40,454 nt of DNA from NCBI GenBank assembly GCA_029265975.1, contig JAJUGN010000014.1, positions 1-40,454 on the forward strand. Direction: 5' to 3'. Shown in pieces: positions 23,784 through 31,627 of the stretch. The stretch comes from Clostridiales bacterium. GTDB taxonomy: Bacteria; Bacillota; Clostridia; Oscillospirales; Oscillospiraceae. The position numbers and the translations under genes were made by a program. Position 1 is the stretch's first letter, and each line of letters opens with the position of its first letter. The notes below the pieces were generated by a model. The model was not told where the DNA came from. It did not search any database and worked only from the letters and a program-made list of their open reading frames with translations.

Positions 23784-25127
23784 TTATTTGTCCGCGGGCC
23801 CGTCGCTTGCTTCGCCGTCGGACAGATTGTTGCCTGAGGCGGTCTCCTCTGCTTCGTTTTCAGAGTCGTCATCTATTCTGCCGGTTTCAAGGAACCTTTC
23901 AAAGGCCTCCTTATCCTTGCGCTCGGCCTCTTTGGCGGCATCTTCCGCGGATTTTTCCGCGTCGGCCGCTGAGGAAGTCTCCTCTTTTTCCTTTATCAGC
24001 CTTTGAGCTTCGGCGTATCTGTCGGGGTCGTAGGCCCTTCCCCTTGCAAACGGGCGGTCTTCATCAGTCTTCTTTTCCGGAACGATGATCCCTTTTTCGG
24101 CAAGCCTCTTCTTTTCGTATTCGGCCTCTCTTCTCTCGGCCTCAAGGCGTTCGACCGCCTGAACCTTTTTCTTGCTGGTGTTCTTGTTGCGCTGATTGGC
24201 GTTTTCCGCTTTGAGGCGCTCGTATTCTATGCGCTTGCGCTCGCGCTCCTCCTCCAGAGCCCGCTGCTTTTCTATTCTGGCCGCATCCTCTCTGTCAAGC
24301 ACCTTGGTATAGTACCTGCCGAGGAAAAAGTCCTGAATCATCTGGAAAACGCTGGTCGCGATCCAGTAGATGCCAAGTCCGGCCGGCATGATGAAGCCTA
24401 TCCAAAGAGACATCAGCGGAGCCATGAGGGACATGCCCTTCATGTTTTCCTGCTCCTTGGAGCCGCTGCCGATCATGGAGACCTTTGTGGAAACCCAGGC
24501 GAGCACGGCCGAAATAATGGGTATAAGGAAAAGCCCGAAAGCCTCCAGGGAAAACTGTCCGAAAATGAATTTATAATCCGGGATCGCCGCCATGTTAAGC
24601 CCCAAAAAGGTAAAGTCAAGCTTCATCACGTTGGGCACCACGGCCTTTACGGCGTCAAAGTTTTCAAAAACCCGCTGTGCAAGGGTGATTTCGCCGTATG
24701 CGCTTTTGAGGTCCACGGCGCCGTATCCCAGCTTAGTTATCACGTCGGAAACCGTGCTTATCTGATCAGGCGAAAGCTGCATCAGATAAGTCAGGGGCTG
24801 CCTTATAACATTGTAAAGAGCCAGAAGTATAGGGAGAGGGATGAGGGACCAGATGCAGCCGCTCATCATTTTCACGTCGTTTTCCTTGTAAAGCTTCTGC
24901 ATTTCTTCGTTGTATTTTTCCTTGTTTCCTGCGTAGCGCTTCTCAAGCTCCTTGAGTTTCGGCTGCAGACGGGAGGTTTTCATCATGCCCTTTTTGCTTT
25001 TTGCGGAAAAGTACAACAATACAATTTTTATTACAAGCGCAAAGAATATGAGAGCCAAGCCGTAACTGTTGAAGAGCTCGTAGAGCACCCTGAGCAGCCA
25101 GGCAAATGGGTAGAGAATATAGGTCAT
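23784..25127 (-). CDS. yidC: Membrane protein insertase YidC/SpoIIIJ
   Basis: The 447-residue Gram-positive-type YidC (no large periplasmic domain) has an N-terminal hydrophobic stretch, the conserved cytoplasmic loop KKGMMKTSRLQPKLKELEKRYAGNKEKYNEEMQKLYKEN and TM helices ending in GIYWIATSVFQMIQDFFLGRYY. Unusually, about 170 residues of highly charged coiled-coil/low-complexity sequence follow (EERERKRIEYERLKAE..., then Glu/Asp-rich to the end), much longer than in Bacillus SpoIIIJ. Such tails can bind ribosomes or SRP components. It inserts membrane proteins with or without SecYEG. Confidence 0.95.
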   Translation of the reverse strand: MTYILYPFAWLLRVLYELFNSYGLALIFFALVIKIVLLYFSAKSKKGMMKTSRLQPKLKELEKRYAGNKEKYNEEMQKLYKENDVKMMSGCIWSLIPLPILLALYNVIRQPLTYLMQLSPDQISTVSDVITKLGYGAVDLKSAYGEITLAQRVFENFDAVKAVVPNVMKLDFTFLGLNMAAIPDYKFIFGQFSLEAFGLFLIPIISAVLAWVSTKVSMIGSGSKEQENMKGMSLMAPLMSLWIGFIMPAGLGIYWIATSVFQMIQDFFLGRYYTKVLDREDAARIEKQRALEEERERKRIEYERLKAENANQRNKNTSKKKVQAVERLEAERREAEYEKKRLAEKGIIVPEKKTDEDRPFARGRAYDPDRYAEAQRLIKEKEETSSAADAEKSAEDAAKEAERKDKEAFERFLETGRIDDDSENEAEETASGNNLSDGEASDGPADK

Positions 25128-25167
25128 TGCGGCCTCCCTTATACGCGAAAGCGTACTTGTGGTTTTT

Positions 25168-25377
25168 CTAAGGTACGGGGTCGTAGCCGCCCTTATGGAA
25201 AGGGTGGCACTTAAGCAGGCGCTTTAAGGCCAGCCAGGAGCCCTTCAGCGCGCCGTATTTCTCCAGGGCTTCAAGCGCATAGGCGGAGCAGGTGGGACTA
25301 AACCTGCAACTCGGAGGCCTGGAGGGAGAAATATACCTCCGGTAGAAAATCACCATAGCAATCAATAATTTCTTCAT
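25168..25377 (-). CDS. yidD: Membrane protein insertion efficiency factor YidD
   Basis: The 69-residue protein has the YidD hallmarks: an N-terminal amphipathic segment ([18 protein letters not shown]), the [19 protein letters not shown] core with three conserved Cys and the [17 protein letters not shown] terminus. It lies between rnpA and yidC as in most bacteria and aids YidC-dependent insertion. Confidence 0.97.
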   Translation of the reverse strand: MKKLLIAMVIFYRRYISPSRPPSCRFSPTCSAYALEALEKYGALKGSWLALKRLLKCHPFHKGGYDPVP

Positions 25378-25382
25378 TCAGT

Positions 25383-25733
25383 TCACCGAGGCCCGGGAGC
25401 CGCAATCAGCCCGAGGCGCGCAGCCAGGGAGAGAAAATCCTCCGACAGCGCCGAATAAGGCGCGAAACGGCCTTTTACCCTTGCAACAACTATAATGTCC
25501 CAGCCCGGGACGAAAGAACCTTCGTTAATCCGGTAGGTTTCGCGTATGCGCCGGCGCAGCTTGTTCCTGTGCACGGCTTTACCGATCTTTTTGCTTACGG
25601 TTATGCCAAGGCGGTTAAAAGGCCTTCCGTTTTTGCGGCAGTAAAGAATAAGGAGCGGCGATGCCGCGCTTTTTCCCTTGTTGTAAAGCCTGTGAAATTC
25701 ATAGTTCTTATTAAGAGATACGGTAAATTTCAA
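25383..25733 (-). CDS. rnpA: Ribonuclease P protein component RnpA
   Basis: The 116-residue protein shows the RnpA RNR signature in GITVSKKIGKAVHRNKLRRRIRE (about 43-65) and the N-terminal FHRLYNKGKSAASPLLILY. It binds RNase P RNA and helps process the 5' ends of pre-tRNAs. It is 20 bp downstream of rpmH and 5 bp upstream of yidD. Confidence 0.97.
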   Translation of the reverse strand: MKFTVSLNKNYEFHRLYNKGKSAASPLLILYCRKNGRPFNRLGITVSKKIGKAVHRNKLRRRIRETYRINEGSFVPGWDIIVVARVKGRFAPYSALSEDFLSLAARLGLIAAPGPR

Positions 25734-25753
25734 TAAGAAGACTCCGTTCTCCC

Positions 25754-25888
25754 TTAAGCGGTGAGTTTTGCGCGTGCCTTAGCGCGGCGGCGGGCGAGAA
25801 CCTTGCGTCCGTTTTTCGTAGACATTCTCTTGCGGAAACCGTGGACTTTAGAACGCTGGCGTTTTTTCGGCTGGTATGTGCGAAGCAT
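25754..25888 (-). CDS. rpmH: 50S ribosomal protein L34
   Basis: The minus strand encodes a 44-residue, very basic protein ([22 protein letters not shown]...ARAKLTA) that is unmistakably L34. AGGAGG lies 9 nt before the ATG at 25888, and TAA is at 25756-25754. It is the first gene of the rpmH-rnpA-yidD-yidC-jag transcript. Confidence 0.98.
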   Translation of the reverse strand: MLRTYQPKKRQRSKVHGFRKRMSTKNGRKVLARRRAKARAKLTA

Positions 25889-25948
25889 GTAGATACACCT
25901 CCTGAAGTATTACTCAACAACGGCAAAGCGCCGCCGTAGTCTGCAAAA

Positions 25949-25979
25949 ATATGCTGCTGTGCAAAGTACAGCAACATAT
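25949..25979 (-). promoter_or_regulatory. Long inverted repeat overlapping the rpmH promoter
   Basis: ATATGCTGCTGT (25949-25960) pairs with ACAGCAACATAT (25968-25979) with one G-T pair and a 7-nt loop. It overlaps the -10 box and the likely start site, so it is more plausibly a protein-binding operator than an RNA terminator. No repressor is identified. Confidence 0.5.
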
Positions 25980-26007
25980 TTTACATTAATGAAACAATGG
26001 TTGTCAA
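25978..26007 (-). promoter_or_regulatory. Promoter of the rpmH operon
   Basis: On the minus strand TTGACA (26007-26002), 18-nt spacer, TAAAAT (25983-25978). Confidence 0.75.
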
Positions 26008-26096
26008 TATATTTTTGGCGGCCCCAAAACGACAGGATTTTGTTTTTTCGCGGACTTGTAAGCTGTAAAGCACCTGCCCGTCCTGCGCAGACAAAA

Positions 26097-26131
26097 GAAA
26101 AGGCACGGGCGGTTTTAAGCGCCCGCGTCTT
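26097..26131 (-). terminator. Distal copy of the duplicated terminator at site C
   Basis: Repeat of 26324-26358 with two differences in 35 bp (G26103 for A, A26117 for G); both copies still fold into the 12-bp GC-rich stem (CGCCCG/CGGGCG core plus AAGAC/GTCTT). Confidence 0.88.
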
Positions 26132-26132
26132 G

Positions 26133-26324
26133 AGAATGTCAAAAAAGCCCAAAGGGCTTTTTTGACAAGGTGGTTGCATGACGGCCGCTCTGCCGCGCCC
26201 GTCATGAGAGGTGTCATTTCCGACGTACACGCCGCCGGAAATGACAGATTTGACTTTGTTTCCGCCATTCGCGGCGGAAATTCTGCGAAGCTTTTTTGCC
26301 GTAAACAAGTTTTTTGACAGTCTG
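26133..26324 (-). mobile_element. 192-bp terminator-nested element, copy C (reverse)
   Basis: Same element in reverse orientation. Here both termini read as near-perfect inverted repeats (AGAATGTCAAAAAA at the left, TTTTTTGACAGTCT at the right). The internal run is GGAAACAAAG (one base longer than in copies A and B), which shifts any reading frame. It lies between the hexapeptide-repeat gene and rpmH (same direction), flanked by duplicates of a GC-rich terminator. Confidence 0.85.
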
Positions 26325-26358
26325 AAAAGACACGGGCGGTTTTGAGCGCCCGCGTCTT
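26324..26358 (-). terminator. Proximal copy of the duplicated terminator at site C
   Basis: Stem AAGAC-G-CGGGCG with CGCCCG-T-GTCTT (minus strand) and an 8-nt loop, about 100 nt after the stop of the hexapeptide-repeat gene. The intervening 26359-26459 holds only short GC-rich inverted repeats I cannot assign. Confidence 0.85.
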
Positions 26359-26459
26359 ATAAGGCAAGGTCAAGCTGAGCGCCGGAATGCCTTTTTCATT
26401 TCAGCGCCGTGCCGAAAGCGGAGCAGCGCAAAAGGCGGGTTCAGCTCAGAAGCGCCCTC

Positions 26460-27170
26460 TTATGGCTTGAGGTCGTGTATTTCGTTGTCCTGAATCGCGA
26501 GAGGGGCCTCCTGATAAACCCTTTTCTGAGAAGGTATGAATCCCCTGACGTTCGTCGAGGGATATATCCAGGTGTAGCGCCCTATGTGAGTCCCGGGCTG
26601 CGTTACGGCGTTCGCGCCTATCCTCGAATTATCGCCCAGCACGCAGCCGAAATAGTCGGTGCCGAGGTCTATCCGTCCGCCTTCGTGCTTAATCGTGACG
26701 ACCGTCTGGTCGAATTTGCGGTTCGCCGTTATGGCGCCCGATCCGATCCTCGCGGAGGCTCCGATCACGCAGTCTCCCGCAAAGGAGGTGCTCTGTATCT
26801 TGGCCCCGTTAAAAACGACGCAGTGCTTGACCTCGGAGCAGTGTCCGAGCACGCAGCTGTCGCCGAGTATAGTGTAGGGCCTTATTATGCTGCCGGGCAT
26901 GATTTCACAGTTTTTGCCTATATATACGGGGCCTATTATGGTAACTCCGTTATACAGTACCGTGCCTTCGTCAACAAAATAGTTGCCGTAAAAATCGCAG
27001 GCTCCCAGAGCCTTGCCCCTCATTTCCTTCACGTCGGGCAGAACAAGCTGATCGTCCAGAAAATCCTTCGCTTTGAAAAGCGGTTCCCAAGGGTACTTCA
27101 TTCCGTCAAAAAAGCCTTTTACGGGAAACTTGCTGAAATCGGAAAAGTAGTAATTGATGTCCGTTACCAT
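26460..27170 (-). CDS. Left-handed beta-helix (hexapeptide-repeat) acyl/nucleotidyl transferase-like protein
   Basis: The 236-residue protein consists mostly of hexapeptide repeats from about residue 65 to 200 (VTIIGPVYIGKNCEIMPGSIIRPYTILGDSCVLGHCSEVK...IGASARIGSGAITANRKFD...LGDNSRIGANAVTQPGTHIG). The N-terminal part (FSDFSKFPVKGFFDGMKYPWEPLFKAKDFL) lacks a nucleotidyltransferase domain. It resembles the C-terminal half of GlmU-like sugar-nucleotide pyrophosphorylases and related stand-alone acetyltransferases; the substrate is unknown. ATG at 27170 is chosen for GGAGG 7 nt upstream; the frame is open to 27209. Confidence 0.82.
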   Translation of the reverse strand: MVTDINYYFSDFSKFPVKGFFDGMKYPWEPLFKAKDFLDDQLVLPDVKEMRGKALGACDFYGNYFVDEGTVLYNGVTIIGPVYIGKNCEIMPGSIIRPYTILGDSCVLGHCSEVKHCVVFNGAKIQSTSFAGDCVIGASARIGSGAITANRKFDQTVVTIKHEGGRIDLGTDYFGCVLGDNSRIGANAVTQPGTHIGRYTWIYPSTNVRGFIPSQKRVYQEAPLAIQDNEIHDLKP

Positions 27171-27220
27171 CCCTGCGCCTCCGCTCTTCTTCGTTTTCCA
27201 AAAATACAAATCGCGTGTAT

Positions 27221-27249
27221 ATTATATTGCAATACCCTTATTTAGTCAA
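27221..27249 (-). promoter_or_regulatory. Promoter of the hexapeptide-repeat gene
   Basis: On the minus strand TTGACT (27249-27244), 17-nt spacer, TATAAT (27226-27221), diverging from the lexA promoter. Confidence 0.78.
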
Positions 27250-27280
27250 ATCAATAAGCGAAAATAAGATAAATTCTTTG

Positions 27281-27292
27281 GAACGGCCGTTT
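27281..27292 (+). promoter_or_regulatory. Candidate SOS box (LexA operator)
   Basis: GAACGGCCGTTT matches the Gram-positive GAAC-N4-GTTC core with one change and overlaps the -35 hexamer TTGCAA of the lexA promoter, as expected for autoregulation. Confidence 0.62.
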
Positions 27293-27318
27293 GCAATCAC
27301 CGGAATATGTGCTATACT
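27291..27318 (+). promoter_or_regulatory. Promoter of lexA (and probably cysE-cysS)
   Basis: TTGCAA (27291-27296), 16-nt spacer, TATACT (27313-27318). Confidence 0.7.
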
Positions 27319-27368
27319 GTATTCAAAAGCACCACGGCGGCATATCTTACGAACGGGAGGCAAGGCAA

Positions 27369-27950
27369 ATGAGGCCCTTATCGAAAAAGCAGAAGGAAAT
27401 TTTCGAATTTATTACTAAATGCGTGGTTTCGCGCGGATATCCGCCTTCGGTCAGAGAAATAGGTTCCGCGGTGAACCTGAAATCCCCTTCGACGGTCCAC
27501 GCCCACCTCGCGACGCTGGAAAGGCACGGCCTTATTTCCCGCGACGCACGCAAGACTCGCGCGATAATGCTCAATGCGGGAGCGGCGCTGGGAGTGCCTC
27601 TCATAGGGAACGTGGCCGCCGGCCGGCCGATACTCGCCATCGAGGACGCAGTAGGCTATATACCTTACGATCCCGGCAAGAACGGCGACTTCTTCGCTCT
27701 AAGCATCCGCGGGGATTCCATGGTCGACGCAGGTATTTTAGACGGGGATGTAGTGATAGTGCGCAAGCAGCCCACCGCCGAAAACGGAGAGATCGTCGTT
27801 GCGCTTATCGGGGACGAGGCGACCTGCAAAAGGCTGAGCTTAAAGAACGGGAAGGTCTGGCTGCTTCCCGAAAACGAAGCTTACGAGCCGATAGACGGCG
27901 GAGAGGCCGAAATAGTCGGAAAGGTTACGGCCGTAATCAGAACATACTGA
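27369..27950 (+). CDS. lexA: SOS repressor LexA
   Basis: The 193-residue protein has the LexA winged helix (MRPLSKKQKEIFEFI...GYPPSVREIGSAVNLKSPSTVHAHLATLERHGLI), the self-cleavage site Ala84-Gly85 in NVAAGRP, the catalytic Ser117 in RGDSMVDAGI and Lys154 in ATCKRL. RecA filaments trigger its autoproteolysis and so induce DNA repair genes. The frame is open to 27291, but GGGAGG 8 nt upstream selects the ATG at 27369. The next gene, cysE, begins 23 bp after its stop with no terminator. Confidence 0.96.
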   Translation: MRPLSKKQKEIFEFITKCVVSRGYPPSVREIGSAVNLKSPSTVHAHLATLERHGLISRDARKTRAIMLNAGAALGVPLIGNVAAGRPILAIEDAVGYIPYDPGKNGDFFALSIRGDSMVDAGILDGDVVIVRKQPTAENGEIVVALIGDEATCKRLSLKNGKVWLLPENEAYEPIDGGEAEIVGKVTAVIRTY

Positions 27951-27973
27951 AATCCTTATTTCTCGGAGGCGCA

Positions 27974-28615
27974 ATGTTCAACGAATTGAAGGAACTTGTA
28001 AAGGCTTACAAGGAGCGCGACCCTGCTGCGCGCTCCGCTCTTGAGATATGCCTTTTATACCCCGGAGTCCGCGCCGTGCGCAGGCACAGGCGCGCCAACT
28101 GGTTCTACCGGCACAAAATGTTTTTCATCGCGCGCTGGATATCGCAGGGCACGCGCAGGATAACGGGCATAGAAATACATCCCGCCGCAAAGATAGGCAG
28201 GAGGTTCGTTATCGACCACGGAATGGGAATAGTCATCGGAGAGACCGCGGAGATAGGCGACGATGTGCTTATATACCAGGGCGTAACGCTCGGCGGAACG
28301 GGCAAGGACAGGGGCAAGCGGCACCCGACAATAGGAAACAACGTAATGATAGGCGCGGGCGCCAAGGTTCTGGGGCCTTTCACCGTCGGGGACGGCGCCA
28401 GAATAGCCGCAAACGCCGTTGTGCTCAAGGAGGTGCCGCCGTACAGCACCGCAGTCGGCGTGCCTGCGAGGATTGTGCGCATCGCTGGCGAAAAAGTGGA
28501 CTATGTGGCGGCGGTTGACCAGATAAGCATCACCGACCCCGTTACGAGCGACCTTGCGGCAATAAAGCTCGAGCTGGATAAGCTGGCGGAAAGATTCGGA
28601 GGAACTGACGAATGA
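27974..28615 (+). CDS. cysE: Serine O-acetyltransferase CysE
   Basis: The 213-residue protein is a short, Bacillus-type CysE: an N-terminal helical part ([37 protein letters not shown]) and the hexapeptide beta-helix with the catalytic [27 protein letters not shown] and [19 protein letters not shown]. It makes O-acetylserine from serine and acetyl-CoA for cysteine synthesis. The unusual C-terminal end (after residue 175) is polar, about 35 residues. GGAGG is 4 nt before the ATG at 27974. Its stop overlaps the cysS ATG (ATGA). Confidence 0.95.
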   Translation: MFNELKELVKAYKERDPAARSALEICLLYPGVRAVRRHRRANWFYRHKMFFIARWISQGTRRITGIEIHPAAKIGRRFVIDHGMGIVIGETAEIGDDVLIYQGVTLGGTGKDRGKRHPTIGNNVMIGAGAKVLGPFTVGDGARIAANAVVLKEVPPYSTAVGVPARIVRIAGEKVDYVAAVDQISITDPVTSDLAAIKLELDKLAERFGGTDE

Positions 28616-30021
28616 GGTTTTACAACTCCCTGACAAGGGAAAAGGAAGAATTCATACCTATAGAAAACGGCAGGGTCAGGATGTACGCCTGCGGCCCTAC
28701 GGTCTACAATTTTATTCACATCGGCAACGCGCGTCCGATAATAATGTTCGACGTGCTGAGGCGCTATTTCGAATACAGGGGCTACAAGGTCACTTTTGTT
28801 CAGAACTTCACCGATGTGGACGACAAAATCATAAACCGCGCCAGGGAGGAGGGCGTTTCATCCTCCGAGGTTGCGGAAAAGTATATAGCCGAATATTTCA
28901 AAGACGCCCGCGGGCTAGGCGTGAGAGACGCGGACTTCCACCCAAAGGCAACCGAGAATATAAGCGAGATAATAGAAATCGTGAAATCGCTTATAGAAAA
29001 GGGCTTTGCCTACGAAAACGGCGGCGACGTATACTACCGCACCGCGAAATTTGAAAATTACGGGCACCTCAGCCACCAGCCGATGGACGAGCTTATGGCC
29101 GGCGCGCGCATCGACGTTACGGAAGTCAAGGAATCCCCCATGGACTTCGCGCTCTGGAAAGCGGCTAAGCCCGGGGAGCCCGCCTGGGATTCGCCCTGGG
29201 GCAGGGGGAGGCCCGGCTGGCATATAGAGTGCTCGGCCATGTCCGTGCGCTACCTCGGCAAGACCATAGACATACACTGCGGCGGGCAGGACCTTATATT
29301 CCCCCACCATGAAAACGAGATAGCCCAGTCCGAGGCGGCAAACGGCTGCAAATTCGTAAATTATTGGCTGCACAACGGCTTCATAAGCATTGACAACCGG
29401 AAAATGTCCAAGTCCCTCGGCAACTTTTTCACGGTGCGGGAGGCGGCCGAGGCCTACGGCTATGAAACAATCCGCATGTTCATGCTGATGGCGCATTACA
29501 GAAGCCCGTTAAACTATTCCGGGGAAGCTCTTATGCACGCGAAGGCCGCGCTTGAGCGTCTGTCGACCGCGGTCGACAATCTTAAATTTCTCTCGGAAAA
29601 TTCCGATATTCCGGAAATGAACGGAAAAGAGAAGGAAACGGTCTCGGGCTTTGCAAAGTACAGAGAGCGCTTTGTCGAGGCCATGGACGACGATTTCAAC
29701 ACGGCCGACGCCGTTTCGGTCATATTCGAGCTGGTGAGGGAGCTTAACAGCGCCACCTCGGCGGAAATGAAGCCATCGAAGGCTTTTTCCAAAGCGGCGC
29801 TTGATTTCCTTATGGAGCTTGTCGGCGTGCTGGGATTAATTTACGGCGGCTCCGGCGAAAAGGACATTTCAAAGGAGGTCGAGGCTCTTATCGAGGCGCG
29901 CCAGGCTGCGAGGAAGGCGAAAAACTGGGCCGAGGCAGACCGTATACGCGACGAGATAAAGGCCATGGGAATCGTATTGGAGGACACCCCCCAGGGCGTG
30001 CGCTGGAGCTTCGCGAAGTGA
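28612..30021 (+). CDS. cysS: Cysteinyl-tRNA synthetase
   Basis: The 469-residue class I synthetase has the zinc Cys27 in [13 protein letters not shown] at 36-39, the zinc site with ...WHIECSAMS...[14 protein letters not shown], and KMSKSLGN. It charges tRNA-Cys. The cysE-cysS pair is common in Gram-positives, linking cysteine synthesis and use; here they follow lexA, so SOS-related control is possible. I saw no T-box leader between lexA and cysE. A terminator follows at 30086-30117. Confidence 0.97.
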   Translation: MRFYNSLTREKEEFIPIENGRVRMYACGPTVYNFIHIGNARPIIMFDVLRRYFEYRGYKVTFVQNFTDVDDKIINRAREEGVSSSEVAEKYIAEYFKDARGLGVRDADFHPKATENISEIIEIVKSLIEKGFAYENGGDVYYRTAKFENYGHLSHQPMDELMAGARIDVTEVKESPMDFALWKAAKPGEPAWDSPWGRGRPGWHIECSAMSVRYLGKTIDIHCGGQDLIFPHHENEIAQSEAANGCKFVNYWLHNGFISIDNRKMSKSLGNFFTVREAAEAYGYETIRMFMLMAHYRSPLNYSGEALMHAKAALERLSTAVDNLKFLSENSDIPEMNGKEKETVSGFAKYRERFVEAMDDDFNTADAVSVIFELVRELNSATSAEMKPSKAFSKAALDFLMELVGVLGLIYGGSGEKDISKEVEALIEARQAARKAKNWAEADRIRDEIKAMGIVLEDTPQGVRWSFAK

Positions 30022-30085
30022 CGCATCATCGCCGGGAGGAGGCGAAACGCAGCTCAATGCGTTCCGTCTATAATAATAGGATTGT

Positions 30086-30117
30086 ACAGACTGCCACATT
30101 GGGCGGTCTGTCTTTTT
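30086..30117 (+). terminator. Terminator of the lexA-cysE-cysS transcript
   Basis: Stem ACAGACTGCC/GGCGGTCTGT (one T-G pair), loop ACATTGG, then CTTTTT. The rest of the gap to 30190 shows no gene. Confidence 0.85.
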
Positions 30118-30190
30118 ATGCGGCCGCTACAAAACAATTTTTGCAATGCGCAAGCCTGCTTAAAAATAAGTTTTTTTCTTGTTAAATACA

Positions 30191-30219
30191 TTGAAATTAA
30201 TCACGATAGATAGTATACT
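30191..30219 (+). promoter_or_regulatory. Promoter of the ara operon
   Basis: TTGAAA (30191-30196), 17-nt spacer, TATACT (30214-30219). I found no clear AraR-type operator or catabolite-response element. Confidence 0.78.
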
Positions 30220-30302
30220 TACATCAATATTTTTCCATGGCATTTCGCGCGCGGCCTTTGGCGGTTCATTGGCTCAACGCTTTTTTTGAGGGGGATCGGC
30301 GG

Positions 30303-31568
30303 ATGGATTTGAAGGAAATTCTGGAGGGACTGAGGGATTGCCCCTGCGGAAAACGGCACCATTTCGACACCGAAGTCGTAGAGATAGGCAGCGGGTTGGT
30401 GCACAGAACGGGGGAAATACTCGCCGCCGCGGGATTCCCCGCAAGGATACTCGCGGTCGCGGATAAAAACACCCTAGCAGCATCCGAAGGGCTAATGCAA
30501 AGCCTTGAAAAATCCGGCTTTGACGTTAAGCTCAAGCTTTTTGAAAACTGCATCCGCGCCGGCGTGGAGCAGGTGGAAGAGCTTAGGGAGGAGAGCAGGG
30601 GCGTTTCGGGGGTGCTCGCCGTGGGGACGGGCTCGATAGGCGACCTCTGCCGCGTTGTTTCATACCGGGAAAACCTTGAGCTTGCCATCTTCGGAACCGC
30701 TCCCTCCATGGACGGCTTTGCCTCCGACACCGCGCCCATAATCGAAAACGACTTCAAGCTGACAAGACAGGCAAAGCAGCCCAAGGTCATCATAGCGGAC
30801 ACAAAAATCCTCGCCGCGGCGCCGAACGAGCTTAAGGCGGCCGGTTTCGGCGATATGGTCGGGAAGTTCACGGCCATTGCAGACTGGAAAATCGCAAACA
30901 TACTTACGGGAGAATACTACTGCGAAAGAATAGCGAAGCTTACGATGGAGGGACTAAAAAGGGTGGCCGAGCAGGCGGACAGGCTGCGCCTGAACGACGA
31001 GGCCGCCGCCGCAAGCGTGATGGAAGGCCTTGTAATGAGCGGGCTTGCCATGATGCTCGCGGGCAGCTCCAGACCCGCCTCGGGAGGCGAGCACGTCCTG
31101 TCCCATTTCTGGGAGTGCAAAAAGCTTGTCGCGAAGCGCTGGCCGGAATACCACGGGAAAAAGGTCGGGGTGGCCACGGTCATAATAAACTCTCTTTACC
31201 GCAGGCTCGCATCCGAGCACGAAAGCATCGAGCCGACGCCTGACAGGACGGACTGGGACGCGGTAAAAGCGGCTTACGGACCGGAACTAGTCGAGGATAT
31301 GATGAAGATGAACAGACCTACCATAACTGACGAAATAGATCCGGCCCGCCTTAAGGAAAAGTGGCCGGAAATCAGAAAAATCATTTTTGAGACGCTTCCC
31401 AGTGACGAGGAGCTCGTGTCTTTAATGGAGAGGGCGGGGGCTGCGACCAGGCCCGAGGAAGTGAACGTAGACGGCGCACTTCTCGAGCAGGGGTTAAAAT
31501 ACCATTCATACATGCGTCATAGAGTCCTGCTCACAAGGCTTATACCCATGCTGGGACTGAATCATTAA
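30303..31568 (+). CDS. araM: sn-Glycerol-1-phosphate dehydrogenase AraM/EgsA
   Basis: The 421-residue protein belongs to the iron-containing/GldA-like dehydrogenases of AraM type: AVGTGSIGDLCRVVSY, FGTAPSMDGFASDTAPI, ADTKILAAAPNELKAAGFGDMVGKFTAIADWKIAN and the metal-ligating H in GGEHVLSHFWE. AraM makes sn-glycerol 1-phosphate from dihydroxyacetone phosphate with NAD(P)H. In Bacillus subtilis araM lies inside the arabinose operon, as here, though why is unclear. The ATG at 30303 has GGGGG 8 nt upstream; an earlier ATG at 30237 lacks a binding site and is only ~18 nt after the -10 box. Confidence 0.92.
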   Translation: MDLKEILEGLRDCPCGKRHHFDTEVVEIGSGLVHRTGEILAAAGFPARILAVADKNTLAASEGLMQSLEKSGFDVKLKLFENCIRAGVEQVEELREESRGVSGVLAVGTGSIGDLCRVVSYRENLELAIFGTAPSMDGFASDTAPIIENDFKLTRQAKQPKVIIADTKILAAAPNELKAAGFGDMVGKFTAIADWKIANILTGEYYCERIAKLTMEGLKRVAEQADRLRLNDEAAAASVMEGLVMSGLAMMLAGSSRPASGGEHVLSHFWECKKLVAKRWPEYHGKKVGVATVIINSLYRRLASEHESIEPTPDRTDWDAVKAAYGPELVEDMMKMNRPTITDEIDPARLKEKWPEIRKIIFETLPSDEELVSLMERAGAATRPEEVNVDGALLEQGLKYHSYMRHRVLLTRLIPMLGLNH

Positions 31569-31627
31569 ATAATAAATAATCAGTCAATCGTTCAAATACG
31601 CGCTTTTTTGCGCGGGGGGAGGTTTTT

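Noticed and set aside
25890-26096. Replication origin next to rpmH
   Set aside because: I looked for DnaA boxes (TTATCCACA type) and AT-rich 13-mers near rpmH and saw no cluster; dnaA is not adjacent.
27951-27973. T-box riboswitch in front of cysE-cysS
   Set aside because: Only 23 bp separate lexA and cysE, too short for a T-box leader, and the conserved T-box sequence is absent upstream of lexA as well.
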